Source of the DNA: an uncultured Sphingomonas sp.
GTDB lineage: Bacteria > Pseudomonadota > Alphaproteobacteria > Sphingomonadales > Sphingomonadaceae
Direction: 5' to 3'
DNA: 64,000 bases
Assembly: GCF_913062585.1 (NCBI RefSeq)
Contig: NZ_CAJXWX010000010.1
Coordinates: 59,881 to 123,880, forward strand
The notes beneath the pieces are model-generated. The model ran no database searches and was not told the DNA's origin. It was given only the letters and a program-made list of their open reading frames with translations. A program made the translations under genes and the position numbers. Below are positions 18,433 to 27,733 of the stretch, piece after piece. Each line of letters begins with the position of its first letter. Position 1 is the first letter of the stretch.

Positions 18433-19205
18433 CGATGCTCGACCGCATCCTGGAAACCAAGCGCGCCGATGTCGCCGCGCGCAAGGCGACGATGTCGCTG
18501 TCCGATCTGGACGCCAAGATCGCGACCGTCTCGGCCCCACGCGGCTTCCGTGCCGCGCTCGACGCCAAGACCGGCCATGCACTGATCGCCGAGGTCAAGA
18601 AGGCCAGCCCGTCCAAGGGCCTGATCCGTGAGGATTTCGATCCCCCCGCCCATGCCCGCGCCTATGAGGCCGGAGGGGCCGCCTGCCTGTCGGTGCTGAC
18701 CGACGAGCGCTGGTTCCAGGGGGCCGATATTTTCCTCGAGCAAGCACGCAATGCCGTGTCGATCCCGGTCCTGCGCAAGGACTTCATGGTCGACCCCTGG
18801 CAGGTGCACGAGTCGCGCGCCCTAGGGGCCGACGCCATCCTGATCATCGTCGCCGCGCTGGACGATACCCAGATGCAGGAGATCGAGGCCGCCGCGATCG
18901 AATGCGGCATGGACGCGCTGGTCGAGGTCCATGACGCCGGCGAGATGGAGCGCGCCGCCCGGCTGAAGTCGCGACTGATCGGGGTGAACAACCGCGATCT
19001 CAGGGACTTCACGGTCGATTTCCAGCGGACCTACGAACTGGTCGGACGTGCCCCCGCCGGGTGTACCTTCGTCGCCGAGAGTGGTTTGACGACGCGGCAA
19101 GATCTGGACGCGATGACCGCACACGGAATCCACTGCTTCCTGATCGGCGAAGCGCTGATGCGGCAAAAGGATGTCGAGGCGGCGACCCGCGCGCTGATCG
19201 GATGA
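18429..19205 (+). CDS. trpC: Indole-3-glycerol phosphate synthase
   Basis: Closes the indole ring from CdRP in tryptophan synthesis. TIM-barrel motifs are present: [14 protein letters not shown] (catalytic Lys and Glu), [22 protein letters not shown] (Lys), [24 protein letters not shown] and FVAESGLTT. It is a stand-alone TrpC of 258 aa with no fused TrpF. The stop overlaps moaC by four bases. Confidence 0.97.
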   Translation: MTMLDRILETKRADVAARKATMSLSDLDAKIATVSAPRGFRAALDAKTGHALIAEVKKASPSKGLIREDFDPPAHARAYEAGGAACLSVLTDERWFQGADIFLEQARNAVSIPVLRKDFMVDPWQVHESRALGADAILIIVAALDDTQMQEIEAAAIECGMDALVEVHDAGEMERAARLKSRLIGVNNRDLRDFTVDFQRTYELVGRAPAGCTFVAESGLTTRQDLDAMTAHGIHCFLIGEALMRQKDVEAATRALIG

Positions 19206-19669
19206 GCGGGCTCACCCATCTGGATGCAGAAGGCTCGGCGCGGATGGTCGATGTCGGAGCCAAGGCCGTGACCGCCCGTCAGGCGATCGCCCAGGGCCGC
19301 ATCACCATGTCGCCGCAAGCCGCCGCCGCGATCCGCGCAGGCAGCGTGCAGAAGGGCGATGTTCTGGCGGTGGCGCGCGTCGCCGGGATCATGGCCGCCA
19401 AGAAGACGAGCGAGCTGATCCCGCTTTGCCACCCCCTGCCCTTGAGCAAGGTCGAGATCGACCTGGCGCTGGACGATGAAGGTGTGACCGCGACCGCGAC
19501 AGCCGCCACCGCGGGTCAGACCGGCGTAGAGATGGAGGCGCTGACCGCCGTGTCGGTGACGCTGCTGACCGTCTACGACATGGCAAAGGCGCTCGATAAG
19601 CGCATGGCGATCGGCGATATTCGCCTGATCGCCAAGACCGGTGGCAAGTCGGGCGACTGGCACGCCTGA
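19202..19669 (+). CDS. moaC: Cyclic pyranopterin monophosphate synthase MoaC
   Basis: Second step of molybdenum-cofactor synthesis, making cPMP from the MoaA product. Motifs: [35 protein letters not shown] and [19 protein letters not shown], with the closing KTGGKSGDW. It is 155 aa. The ATG lies in the trpC stop (ATGA), so Moco synthesis is transcriptionally and translationally linked to trp genes here; this linkage is common in alphaproteobacteria. Confidence 0.97.
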   Translation: MSGLTHLDAEGSARMVDVGAKAVTARQAIAQGRITMSPQAAAAIRAGSVQKGDVLAVARVAGIMAAKKTSELIPLCHPLPLSKVEIDLALDDEGVTATATAATAGQTGVEMEALTAVSVTLLTVYDMAKALDKRMAIGDIRLIAKTGGKSGDWHA

Positions 19670-19708
19670 CGGAACGGACCGACTGCCCAGGCGTCCTCTA
19701 CGGCCTAT

Positions 19709-19724
19709 AGGAGCGAGCATCATT
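19709..19724 (+). promoter_or_regulatory. Ribosome-binding site and apparent ATT start of moeA
   Basis: AGGAG at 19709-19713 is followed after eight bases by ATT (19722), which opens the sequence [11 protein letters not shown] where MoeA proteins normally begin. The adjoining ATC at 19719 is another possibility. The only in-frame ATG (19641) is inside moaC and would add a 27-residue extension that does not look like MoeA. Confidence 0.5.
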
Positions 19725-20897
19725 CTCTTACCCGTCCCCGAAGCCCAGGCCCGCCTGATCGCGCTGACCACCGAGCGCCCCGCCATCGACGTACCGCTTC
19801 GCGAGGCGGCGGGACGCTGGGCGGCGCGCGACATCCCTGCGCTACGGACCCAGCCTGCCAGCGACCTGTCGGCGATGGACGGCTATGCGATCCGGTTTGA
19901 GGACATGCCCGGCCCCTGGACCGTGATCGGCGAGAGCGCAGCGGGACGGCCTTTCCCCGACACGATCGGCCCCGGTCAGGCGACGCGTATCTTCACCGGT
20001 GCCGCCCTGCCCCCCGGCGCCGACACGGTCTTGATCCAGGAGGAGGCCGGACGGGACGGCGCGGCCTTGCACCTGACCGGCGAAGGCCCCGCGCATAGGG
20101 GCCGCAATGTGCGTCGGCGGGGTCTGGATTTCGAGGAAGGCGCGATGCTGATCGCCGCCGGGCAACGTCTGACCCCGGCGCGGATCGCAGTCGCAGCGAC
20201 CGGCGGCCATGGCCGCCTGCCCGTTCGGCCGCGCGTCCGGGTCGCCATTGCCGCCACTGGAGACGAGCTGGTGCCACCGGGATCGGGCGATCCCTCCGCT
20301 CTCCCTGAGTCGAATGGCGTCATGCTCGCCGCCATGCTCGCCGATTTGCCGGTCGACATCATCGACCTGGGCATCCTGCCGGATGATCTAAACGCGTTGC
20401 GCGACGCCTTTGCCGGGGTGCGGGCCGATCTTCTCGTCACCACCGGCGGAGCCTCGGTCGGCGACCATGATCTGGTCCAGCCCGCGCTGAAGGCGGCGGG
20501 TGGGAGTGTCGATTTCTGGCGGATCGCGCTGCGCCCCGGCAAGCCGATGATGGCGGGCCGGCTGGGCGAGACGGCGGTGCTCAGCCTGCCGGGCAATCCC
20601 GTCTCGGCCTTCGTCACCGCGACCCTGTTCGTTCGGCCGCTGATCGCGCATCTGTCGGGCGCCGCCGATCCCTTCCCGACCCCCATCCCCGCCATCCTGG
20701 GCGAGGATCTGCCCGCCAACGGCCCGCGTATCGATTACCTCCGCGCTGCGATGATCGACGGACGGGTCCATGCGGCGGCCATTCAGGACAGCTCGATGCT
20801 GCTGACCTTGGCGCGCTCCACCTGCCTGGTCATCCGCCCGCCCCACGTCCCGGCGGCACGGGCGGGCGACTCGGCGGAAATCCTGATGCTCGCTTGA
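19722..20897 (+). CDS. moeA: Molybdopterin molybdenumtransferase MoeA
   Basis: Inserts molybdate into adenylylated molybdopterin. Family motifs: [77 protein letters not shown] and [12 protein letters not shown]. It is about 391 aa. No ATG or GTG fits the expected start; the best ribosome-binding site precedes ATT at 19722. It directly follows moaC and precedes lexA on the same strand. Confidence 0.95.
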   Translation: MLLPVPEAQARLIALTTERPAIDVPLREAAGRWAARDIPALRTQPASDLSAMDGYAIRFEDMPGPWTVIGESAAGRPFPDTIGPGQATRIFTGAALPPGADTVLIQEEAGRDGAALHLTGEGPAHRGRNVRRRGLDFEEGAMLIAAGQRLTPARIAVAATGGHGRLPVRPRVRVAIAATGDELVPPGSGDPSALPESNGVMLAAMLADLPVDIIDLGILPDDLNALRDAFAGVRADLLVTTGGASVGDHDLVQPALKAAGGSVDFWRIALRPGKPMMAGRLGETAVLSLPGNPVSAFVTATLFVRPLIAHLSGAADPFPTPIPAILGEDLPANGPRIDYLRAAMIDGRVHAAAIQDSSMLLTLARSTCLVIRPPHVPAARAGDSAEILMLA

Positions 20898-20925
20898 CGC
20901 AAGCCAATACGTTCCATATAAGTTC
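20894..20925 (+). promoter_or_regulatory. lexA promoter with GTTC-N7-GTTC SOS box
   Basis: TTGACG at 20894-20899 and TATAAG at 20917-20922 are spaced by 17 bases, a good -35/-10 pair. GTTC at 20911-20914 and GTTC at 20922-20925 are separated by exactly seven bases (CATATAA), the direct-repeat LexA box of alphaproteobacteria, and it overlaps the -10. This predicts LexA autorepression. Confidence 0.8.
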
Positions 20926-20952
20926 CACGTCTGTTCTGGACGGAGGATCGCG

Positions 20953-21630
20953 ATGCTCACCGCAAAGCAGCATGAGCTTGTCTGCTTCATCAATGACCGT
21001 TTGAAGGAAACCGGCGTCTCGCCCTCCTTCGAGGAGATGAAGGAGGCGCTGGATCTCAAGTCCAAATCGGGTGTCCACCGCCTGATCTCCGCGCTGGAGG
21101 AACGCCACTTCATCCGCCGCCTGCCCAACCGCGCCCGCGCGCTGGAGGTGCTGCGGATGCCGGACCGCCCCGAAAAGCCCGTGGCAGCGGCGCCAGCGGC
21201 CAATGTCCGCACGCCCGCCACGAAGCCGATCGCCGAGCCCGCCAACGACGTGGTCGAAATCCCGTTGCATGGCCGCATCGCCGCCGGCGTGCCGATCGAG
21301 GCGTTCGAGAGCAGCTCGACCCTGGCCGTCCCCGCCGCGCTGCTCGGCTCGGGCGAACATTATGCGCTGGAAGTATCGGGCGACTCGATGGTCGAGGCGG
21401 GCATCCTCGACGGCGACTATGCGCTGATCCGCCGCACCGACGTGGCGCGCGATGGCCAGATCGTCGTGGCGCTGATCGACGATAGCGAGGCGACGCTCAA
21501 ATATTTCCGCCGCGAGGGCTCGATGGTCCGTCTCGACCCCGCCAATCGCGCCTATGATCCGCAGCGTTATTCCCCGGCGCAGGTCCGGGTCCAGGGGAAG
21601 CTGTCGGGCATCCTTCGCCGTTACGATTGA
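20953..21630 (+). CDS. lexA: SOS repressor LexA
   Basis: Represses DNA-damage genes and self-cleaves when RecA is activated. It has an N-terminal winged helix ([39 protein letters not shown]), a linker, and an S24 peptidase domain. That domain has the Ala-Gly cleavage bond in [11 protein letters not shown], the nucleophile Ser in [10 protein letters not shown] and the catalytic Lys in SEATLKYF. It is 225 aa. GGAGGA lies six bases upstream of ATG 20953, and the promoter contains a matching SOS box. Confidence 0.97.
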   Translation: MLTAKQHELVCFINDRLKETGVSPSFEEMKEALDLKSKSGVHRLISALEERHFIRRLPNRARALEVLRMPDRPEKPVAAAPAANVRTPATKPIAEPANDVVEIPLHGRIAAGVPIEAFESSSTLAVPAALLGSGEHYALEVSGDSMVEAGILDGDYALIRRTDVARDGQIVVALIDDSEATLKYFRREGSMVRLDPANRAYDPQRYSPAQVRVQGKLSGILRRYD

Positions 21631-22155
21631 GGAAAAGGGCGAGGCGTAGGGCGGACGAACCATGCCTTGTCCGATAGGTTGATGATGCTGCTCGGCTGTC
21701 AGACTGGCCGAAAGGCGCTCCGCCGGGGCTCGCGTCTTTCCTCTCCTGCGAGGAGATCGCTGCAGGAGACGCGACACCCTCCTGGCAAAGGCCGGGGCTT
21801 AGATTGTTAAACGCTGATAAGCCATCCTGATCGTCCGGCATTTGGCCCCCGGCTTCCGCGGAGTTAAAGGCGGAAATGGGCCTTTCGGAACGATGGCCTA
21901 CAATAGGAACAGGCCGGGGATCGGACGGAGCGCCGGACCGTCGATTGACCAACGCCATGCTCGCGATCGGGCGCAATTTGCGAGTTCATTCCATGCATGG
22001 ACGGCCCAATTCGCAAGGCTCGATCGTCCTTCGACCACAGGCGACGTTGCACCAAAGCAGTAAGGTCGGGCCGCTCTGCCAATATCGGTTGTAAGGGACG
22101 CCTGGGTCTGATTGAGCCAGGCTGGACCGCAGGAGTGCTGCCCCACGCCACCGGA
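21631..22155. other. Gene-free interval between lexA and comEC
   Basis: This 525-base gap holds no ORF with protein-like composition. It contains a degenerate family B remnant (GCAAAGGCCGGGG near 21785 and CCCCCGGCTTCCGCGG near 21845), and a small hairpin-forming stretch CTCCTGCGAGGAG near 21751. No tRNA, riboswitch or terminator could be recognised. Both flanking genes end here (convergent). Confidence 0.5.
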
Positions 22156-24255
22156 TCAGAACTCCAGGCCGTCACGCTTAACGCCCCGATCCTCTTTCCC
22201 CACGATCCAAGGATGCCGATCGTCCGGCTGTTGCACCATCCGCACCGATGGCGGGTCGAGCCGGATCGAAACGCCACCCGTCCGGCGTAACGTCGATACA
22301 TCGAGCTTTAGCCAGTGCGGGCGACAGGCCTGGGGCAAGCGTCGGTCGGCGATCACGATATCCACCCGTCCGCACAGCGTCACCAACGTCGCCCAGGGCA
22401 CCGGATAGCCGCTGCGCGTCGCGGCGATCCGCCATGTCCGGCCGCCTCGTCTCAGCGCGGCGACGCACATATCCTGCCCGCACCGCGCTTCCCGCTGATC
22501 GACCAGGGCCAGCGGTTCGGTATCGCTGCCGCCCAGTTCGGCCAGCGTGGTGCGCATATAGTCCCCGGCCCGTTCGCGCAGCAACGCCAGTCCCCTGTCC
22601 GTCGCGATCGCGGCGTGACGGCCATCCCCGGTCACGATCAAGTCGGGGGCGGGCGCGACTAGCATCACCGTCACGCCCAGCGCCAGCAGCGGCGCCCCCA
22701 GCCACCGCCATCCGGTCCGCCAGAGCGCGATCCACAGACCACCCGCGACCGCCATGCCAAAGGCCCAGACCGGCGCCACCGGAAGCGCCACGACCGAGCC
22801 CGGCATTGCCGAGACCCACCGCGCCAGGGCGAGCAGCAACCCCAGCGCTTTGCCGAGCAGCCACCAGAACGGACCACCCCAGCCCAGCGGCTCGAGGAGC
22901 AGCGCGATCATCTCCAGCGGCATCGCGACGAAGGTGGTCCACGGGATGGCGACGATGTTCGCAAACGCCCCGTAAAGCCCGGCCTTGTGAAAATGATAGA
23001 CCGCAATCGGCATCAGCGCAGCTTCCACCACCACACCCGTCGCCAGCAGCGCGCCCAGATGCCGGACCGCCGACCAGCGCCAGTCGGGATGCGGCCCCAG
23101 CCAGCGCCCGAGCGCGGGATGCTCGTGCAAGGCGACGATCGCGGTGATCGCCGCGAAGGACAGTTGGAAGCTCGCCCCCACCAAGGCCTCTGGCCGAAAG
23201 ACCAGGACGATCAGCGCGCCCGCCGCGACCAGGCGCAGGGTCATCGCCTCCCGCCCCAGGGCCAGCGCGGCGAGCACCAGCATCGCCGCGACGCAGGACC
23301 GGATGGTCGGCACCTCCGCCCCCGTAAGCCAGGTATAGCCGATCGCCGCCAGCGCCCCCGCCGCCGCGCCGACCAGCGGCAAACGGACGCGCAGCGCCAG
23401 CCAGGGCCAGAGCGCCAACAGCCTTATGGTCAACACCATCACGATACCGACGACCGCGGTGATATGCAGCCCGCTGACCGACAGGAGATGCGCCAGCCCC
23501 GCGCGTCGCATCGCCTCGGCATCATCCTGGCCGATCGCCCCGACATCCCCGGTCGCCAGCGCCGCCGCGATCCCGCCCTCGCTGCCCGCCAGCCTGTCGG
23601 TGATTCGCTGCGACAGGCGTTGCCGCAGCCCTTGCCCATGCGCCGCCGGTCGCAGGATGCGCACCGGTGCAAAGCCCCGCCCGGTCGCCCCGATCGCCTG
23701 AAACCAAGCCGCCCGGGCGAAATCATAGCCGCCCGGCGCGACGGGCGGTGCCGGCGGCATCAACCGCGCCCGCAACCGTACCCAGGCGCCCGGCCCCAGC
23801 TCGGGTGACGCATCCCCCTCCGCCAGCGATACCCGGATACGCGGAGGCAGAGCGATGCCGCGCCCCTGTCCGTCACGGGCTTGCCCCGGCCGCAGCATCA
23901 GTCGGACGATCTGTCGCGCCGCCAGGCGATCGACCGCTTCGACCTCGGCCACCATCTCGGCCATCACCGGGCGGGCCAGGACGGGTGCCCGAACCGACTC
24001 GGCGCGCGCCCAGGCGATCAGCAATCCCGCCAGCATGAGCAATGCGGCCATAAATACCGATCGCGCCACCCGGCCGCCGCCGGTCCATGTCGCCGCCGCC
24101 AGCCCGATCCCCGCGACCAGCAGCGCCATCGCGACCCAGCTTCTGGGATCGGGCAGCACGAACCAGCCCGCAACCCCGGCGCCCAGCATCACCGGTGCCC
24201 AGAGCGCGAGCTGGTCGCGCTCGGCCTCCGCCCGGTTCTCCAGCCAGTTCCTCAT
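22156..24255 (-). CDS. comEC: ComEC/Rec2 family competence protein
   Basis: Inner-membrane channel that carries single-stranded DNA into the cell during transformation. It has N-terminal membrane helices and a DUF4131 region, and a multi-helix Competence domain with the hallmark HLLSVSGLHITAVVGIV. The C-terminal part has no HxHxDH motif, so a canonical metallo-beta-lactamase nuclease domain is absent. The start is unsure: MRNWLENRAEAERD (24255) fits the family, while ATG 24324 would leave only 28 bases to the divergent gltX start. Confidence 0.88.
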   Translation of the reverse strand: MRNWLENRAEAERDQLALWAPVMLGAGVAGWFVLPDPRSWVAMALLVAGIGLAAATWTGGGRVARSVFMAALLMLAGLLIAWARAESVRAPVLARPVMAEMVAEVEAVDRLAARQIVRLMLRPGQARDGQGRGIALPPRIRVSLAEGDASPELGPGAWVRLRARLMPPAPPVAPGGYDFARAAWFQAIGATGRGFAPVRILRPAAHGQGLRQRLSQRITDRLAGSEGGIAAALATGDVGAIGQDDAEAMRRAGLAHLLSVSGLHITAVVGIVMVLTIRLLALWPWLALRVRLPLVGAAAGALAAIGYTWLTGAEVPTIRSCVAAMLVLAALALGREAMTLRLVAAGALIVLVFRPEALVGASFQLSFAAITAIVALHEHPALGRWLGPHPDWRWSAVRHLGALLATGVVVEAALMPIAVYHFHKAGLYGAFANIVAIPWTTFVAMPLEMIALLLEPLGWGGPFWWLLGKALGLLLALARWVSAMPGSVVALPVAPVWAFGMAVAGGLWIALWRTGWRWLGAPLLALGVTVMLVAPAPDLIVTGDGRHAAIATDRGLALLRERAGDYMRTTLAELGGSDTEPLALVDQREARCGQDMCVAALRRGGRTWRIAATRSGYPVPWATLVTLCGRVDIVIADRRLPQACRPHWLKLDVSTLRRTGGVSIRLDPPSVRMVQQPDDRHPWIVGKEDRGVKRDGLEF

Positions 24256-24352
24256 CAAGATGAGGCGCGGCATTTGGCGGCGGGGACGCTTGATGCTAGG
24301 GGCTGCGGCGGCTGAATAGGCCATCGAAATTCATGATTGGGAGTATGCGCGG

Positions 24353-25789
24353 TTGAGCGCAACAGATGATATCGCCACCGGGTCGACCGCCACGCCAGTG
24401 GTGACCCGCTTCGCGCCCTCGCCGACCGGTTTCCTCCATATCGGCGGCGCGCGCACCGCGCTGTTCAACTGGCTGTTCGCCAAGGCGAATGGCGGCAAGT
24501 TCCTGCTGCGCATCGAGGATACCGACCGCGTTCGCTCGACCCAGCCCGCGATCGACGCGATCCTGAACGGGATGCGCTGGCTGGGTCTGGACTGGGACGG
24601 CGATGCCGTGTTCCAGTTCGCCCGTGCCGATCGCCATGCCGAGGTAGCGCATGAGATGATCGCCAAGGGCCACGCCTATCGCTGCTATATGACGCAAGGT
24701 GAGATCGCCGCGCAGCGCGAGGCTGCGCAGGCCGCCAAGCAGCCCTTGCGTATCCGCTCGCCCTGGCGCGACGCCGATCCTGCCACCGCGCCGGAAGGCC
24801 AGCCCTTCGTCGTCCGCCTCCGCGCCCCGCGCGAAGGTGCGGTGACGATCGAGGACCGGGTACAGGGCAGCGTCACCGTGCAGAATGCCGAGCTGGACGA
24901 TCTGGTCCTGCTCCGCTCGGACGGTACGCCGACCTATATGCTGGCGGTGGTGGTCGACGACCATGACATGGGCGTGACCCATGTGATCCGCGGCGACGAT
25001 CACCTCAACAACGCCTTCCGCCAGCTGCCGATCTACAAGGCGATGGGCTGGGCCGAACCCACTTACGCGCATATCCCGCTGATCCACGGATCGGACGGCG
25101 CCAAGCTGTCCAAGCGCCACGGCGCGGTCGGGATCGAGGCGTATCGCGACGAGATGGGCATCCTGCCCGAAGCGCTCGACAACTATCTGCTCCGTCTGGG
25201 CTGGGGCCACGGCGATGCCGAAATCATTTCGCGCGAGGATGCGGTGAAGTGGTTCGACCTCGCCGCCGTCGGCAAGGCGCCGTCGCGGTTCGACCTCAAG
25301 AAGCTCGAAAACCTCAACGGCCATTATATCCGCGAGGCCGATGACGCGCGGCTTGCCGATCTGGTCGCCAAGCGGATGGGTGTCGAGGACACCGCGCTGC
25401 TGACCGCCGCCATGCCCTCGCTGAAGCCGCGTGCCGCCAATCTGAATGAATTGGCCGAAGGCGCGCGTTTCCTTTTTGCGACCCGTCCATTGAGCCTGGA
25501 CGACGCCGCCACCGGCCTGCTCGACGAAAAGGCACGGGGCATTCTCTTTTCCGTTCACACCGCGCTTGACGCGGTGCACAACTGGGATACGGAGCTTTTG
25601 GAAGACGCGGTACGCAAGGTGGCCGAAGCCGAGGGCGTGAAACTCGGCCAGGTTGCCCAGCCACTCCGCGCCGCCTTGACCGGACGCAAGACGTCCCCGG
25701 GGATCTTCGACGTGCTCAGCCTGCTGGGTCGCGAGGAAAGCCTGGGGCGGATCGCGGACCAGATGACCGCAGATAGGAAGGATCATTGA
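24353..25789 (+). CDS. gltX: Glutamate--tRNA ligase
   Basis: Charges tRNA-Glu (and possibly tRNA-Gln in this lineage). It has class I synthetase motifs: [20 protein letters not shown] (HIGH) and [10 protein letters not shown] (KMSKS), LLRIEDTDR, and a helical anticodon-binding C-terminus. It is 478 aa. The start is TTG at 24353 with GGGAG nine bases upstream; the nearby ATG at 24344 is followed by a stop after two codons. It precedes gltA by two bases. Confidence 0.96.
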   Translation: MSATDDIATGSTATPVVTRFAPSPTGFLHIGGARTALFNWLFAKANGGKFLLRIEDTDRVRSTQPAIDAILNGMRWLGLDWDGDAVFQFARADRHAEVAHEMIAKGHAYRCYMTQGEIAAQREAAQAAKQPLRIRSPWRDADPATAPEGQPFVVRLRAPREGAVTIEDRVQGSVTVQNAELDDLVLLRSDGTPTYMLAVVVDDHDMGVTHVIRGDDHLNNAFRQLPIYKAMGWAEPTYAHIPLIHGSDGAKLSKRHGAVGIEAYRDEMGILPEALDNYLLRLGWGHGDAEIISREDAVKWFDLAAVGKAPSRFDLKKLENLNGHYIREADDARLADLVAKRMGVEDTALLTAAMPSLKPRAANLNELAEGARFLFATRPLSLDDAATGLLDEKARGILFSVHTALDAVHNWDTELLEDAVRKVAEAEGVKLGQVAQPLRAALTGRKTSPGIFDVLSLLGREESLGRIADQMTADRKDH

Positions 25790-25791
25790 GT

Positions 25792-27075
25792 ATGAGCGAC
25801 ACCGCGAAATTCGAAATCGGCGGCAAGGGCTTTGACTATCCGGTCATGTCGGGCTCGATCGGCCCGGACGTGGTCGACATCCGCAAGCTCTATGCGCAGA
25901 CGGGTGCCTTCACCTATGATCCCGGCTTCACCTCGACGGCATCGTGCCGGTCGGAGCTGACCTATATCGACGGCGATCAGGGCGTGCTGCTTCACCGCGG
26001 CTATCCGATCGGCGAGCTGGCCGAGCAGTCGAGCTTCATGGAGGTCGCGTACCTCCTGCTGAACGGCGAACTGCCCAGCCAGGACGAGTTGTCGGGCTTC
26101 ACCAACACCATCACGCGCCACACCATGGTGCATGAGCAGCTTGCGGCGTTCTTCCGTGGCTTCCGCCGCGATGCGCACCCGATGGCGATCATGTGCGGCG
26201 TGGTCGGTGCGCTGTCGGCCTTCTATCACGACTCGACCGACATCCATGACCCGGTGCAGCGCACGATCGCCTCGCACCGCCTGATCGCCAAGATCCCGAC
26301 GATCGCGGCGATGGCGTACAAGTACTCGGTGGGCCAGCCCTTCCTGTATCCGGACAACTCGCTGTCCTATACCGGCAACTTCCTGCGCATGACCTTCGGC
26401 GTTCCCGCCGAGCATTATGAAGTGAACCCGGCCGTCGAGAAGGCGATGGACCGCATCTTCATCCTCCACGCCGATCACGAGCAGAACGCCTCGACCTCGA
26501 CCGTGCGTCTGGCGGGTTCGTCGGGTGCCAATCCGTTCGCGTGCATCGCGGCGGGCATCGCCTGCCTGTGGGGTCCGGCGCATGGCGGCGCGAACGAAGC
26601 CGCGCTTAACATGCTGCGCGAGATCGGCACGCCCGATCGCATCCCCGAGTTCATCGCGCGCGCCAAGGACAAGAACGATCCGTTCCGCCTGATGGGCTTC
26701 GGCCACCGCGTCTACAAGAACTACGACCCGCGCGCGACCGTGATGCAGAAGACCGTGCGCGAAGTGTTCGACGCGCTGAAGGTCAACGATCCGCTGTTCG
26801 AGACCGCGCTGCGCCTCGAAGAGATCGCGCTGAACGACGAATATTTCGTCGAGAAGAAGCTGTTCCCGAACGTCGACTTCTATTCGGGCGTGATCCTGTC
26901 GGCGATCGGCTTCCCGACCGAGATGTTCACCGTGCTGTTCGCGCTCGCCCGCACCGTCGGCTGGGTCGCGCAGTGGAACGAGATGATCACCGATCCCGAC
27001 CAGAAGATCGGCCGTCCGCGTCAGCTGTACACCGGCCCGACGCAGCGTTCCTATGTTCCGGTCGAGCAGCGCTAA
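25792..27075 (+). CDS. gltA: Citrate synthase
   Basis: Condenses oxaloacetate and acetyl-CoA in the TCA cycle. It is a type II (hexameric, NADH-sensitive) enzyme by length (427 aa) and by the N-terminal beta-domain. Catalytic residues lie in [20 protein letters not shown] (His), [15 protein letters not shown] (His) and [15 protein letters not shown] (Asp). It lies immediately after gltX, with GGAAGGA upstream of ATG 25792. Confidence 0.97.
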   Translation: MSDTAKFEIGGKGFDYPVMSGSIGPDVVDIRKLYAQTGAFTYDPGFTSTASCRSELTYIDGDQGVLLHRGYPIGELAEQSSFMEVAYLLLNGELPSQDELSGFTNTITRHTMVHEQLAAFFRGFRRDAHPMAIMCGVVGALSAFYHDSTDIHDPVQRTIASHRLIAKIPTIAAMAYKYSVGQPFLYPDNSLSYTGNFLRMTFGVPAEHYEVNPAVEKAMDRIFILHADHEQNASTSTVRLAGSSGANPFACIAAGIACLWGPAHGGANEAALNMLREIGTPDRIPEFIARAKDKNDPFRLMGFGHRVYKNYDPRATVMQKTVREVFDALKVNDPLFETALRLEEIALNDEYFVEKKLFPNVDFYSGVILSAIGFPTEMFTVLFALARTVGWVAQWNEMITDPDQKIGRPRQLYTGPTQRSYVPVEQR

Positions 27076-27078
27076 GCC

Positions 27079-27291
27079 ATGAACCGGTTCCGGCCGATCC
27101 TGATCGCTATCGGCGTCCTTCTGGCGCTGACCGGGGCTTTATGGATCGGCCAGGGGCTGGGCTATATCCATTGGCCCGACGAGAGCTTCATGCTCGGCCG
27201 AAGCGAATGGGCCGATCGCGGCGCCTTCGTTGCGGTCGCGGGATTGCTGCTGATCCTGGTCGCGCGGCGCCTGTCCAAAAGGCGGCGCTGA
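27079..27291 (+). CDS. Small two-helix membrane protein (70 aa)
   Basis: Two hydrophobic segments (IAIGVLLALTGALWIGQGLG and AFVAVAGLLLILVA) flank a short loop with WPDESFMLGRSEWADRG, and the tail is very basic (RRLSKRRR), so the C-terminus is probably cytosolic. It starts three bases after the gltA stop and is followed at once by a strong terminator, so it is the last gene of the gltX-gltA unit. Function unknown. Confidence 0.75.
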   Translation: MNRFRPILIAIGVLLALTGALWIGQGLGYIHWPDESFMLGRSEWADRGAFVAVAGLLLILVARRLSKRRR

Positions 27292-27312
27292 CGCGGTTCA
27301 TGGTGAACGACG

Positions 27313-27340
27313 AAAGGGCTCCTTCGGGAGCCCTTTTTGT
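27313..27340 (+). terminator. Rho-independent terminator after gltA unit
   Basis: A perfect ten-base stem AAAGGGCTCC / GGAGCCCTTT closes on a TTCG tetraloop and runs into TTTTTGTT. It lies 22 bases after the small membrane-protein gene. Confidence 0.95.
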
Positions 27341-27503
27341 TGATGCCCGGTGAAAGGCTGCGTACCTTCTGCGGAACGCCCCACTCCACAGCCTCACCCT
27401 GACAAAGGCCGGGATGGTGTGCCATGATCCCGAAATTCGAAGGGCTTCTCGGGAGTCAGCGAAGGATCATGACGACCCAGGACGGATCGACATTGAGCCT
27501 ATT

Positions 27504-27699
27504 CCTCCCCTGCAAGGGGAGGTGGCAGGCCGAAGGCCTGACGGAGGGGTGTCCCGGTTGGAGAATTTGGACCTACCCTCGCCATCGGGGACCCCCCTCC
27601 ACCCTGCTACGCATGGTCCCAGTGGCAGGTCGATCATGCCCCCGGCATGATCTGGATTGCCTGGGAGGCAATCCACCTGCCACTCCTTACAGGGGAGGA
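27504..27699. repeat. Palindromic repeat, family A, with inserted three-way junction
   Basis: The outer sequence matches the family A element at 1235-1360 (CCTCCCCTGCAAGGGGAGG, GGCCTGACGGAGGGG, CCCCCCTCCACC, GCATGGTCCC, GGGGAGGA). Between GGTCCC and the terminal CCT...AGGGGAGGA it carries 64 extra bases (27621-27684), annotated separately. It lies in the gene-free gap 27292-27733. Confidence 0.75.
27621..27684. repeat. Perfect three-way-junction palindrome (64 nt)
   Basis: The outer stem is AGTGGCAGGT (27621-27630) with ACCTGCCACT (27675-27684). Inside are two perfect nine-base hairpins: GATCATGCC-CCC-GGCATGATC (27632-27652) and GGATTGCCT-GGG-AGGCAATCC (27654-27674). Only C27631 and T53 of the hundred (27653) are unpaired at the junction. 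All 28 base pairs are Watson-Crick. No coding or tRNA features are present. Confidence 0.9.
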
Positions 27700-27733
27700 A
27701 TTTGCGCCCATCTTGGCTGAATGTCGATCGGCC

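Noticed and set aside
21864..22301. Open frame in the lexA-comEC gap
   Set aside because: Arg/Ser/Gly-rich, no ribosome-binding site, partly over comEC; no protein-like features.
27621..27684. tRNA or tmRNA fragment
   Set aside because: The fold has three stems but no anticodon arm, T-loop sequence or CCA; it is a palindromic DNA repeat.
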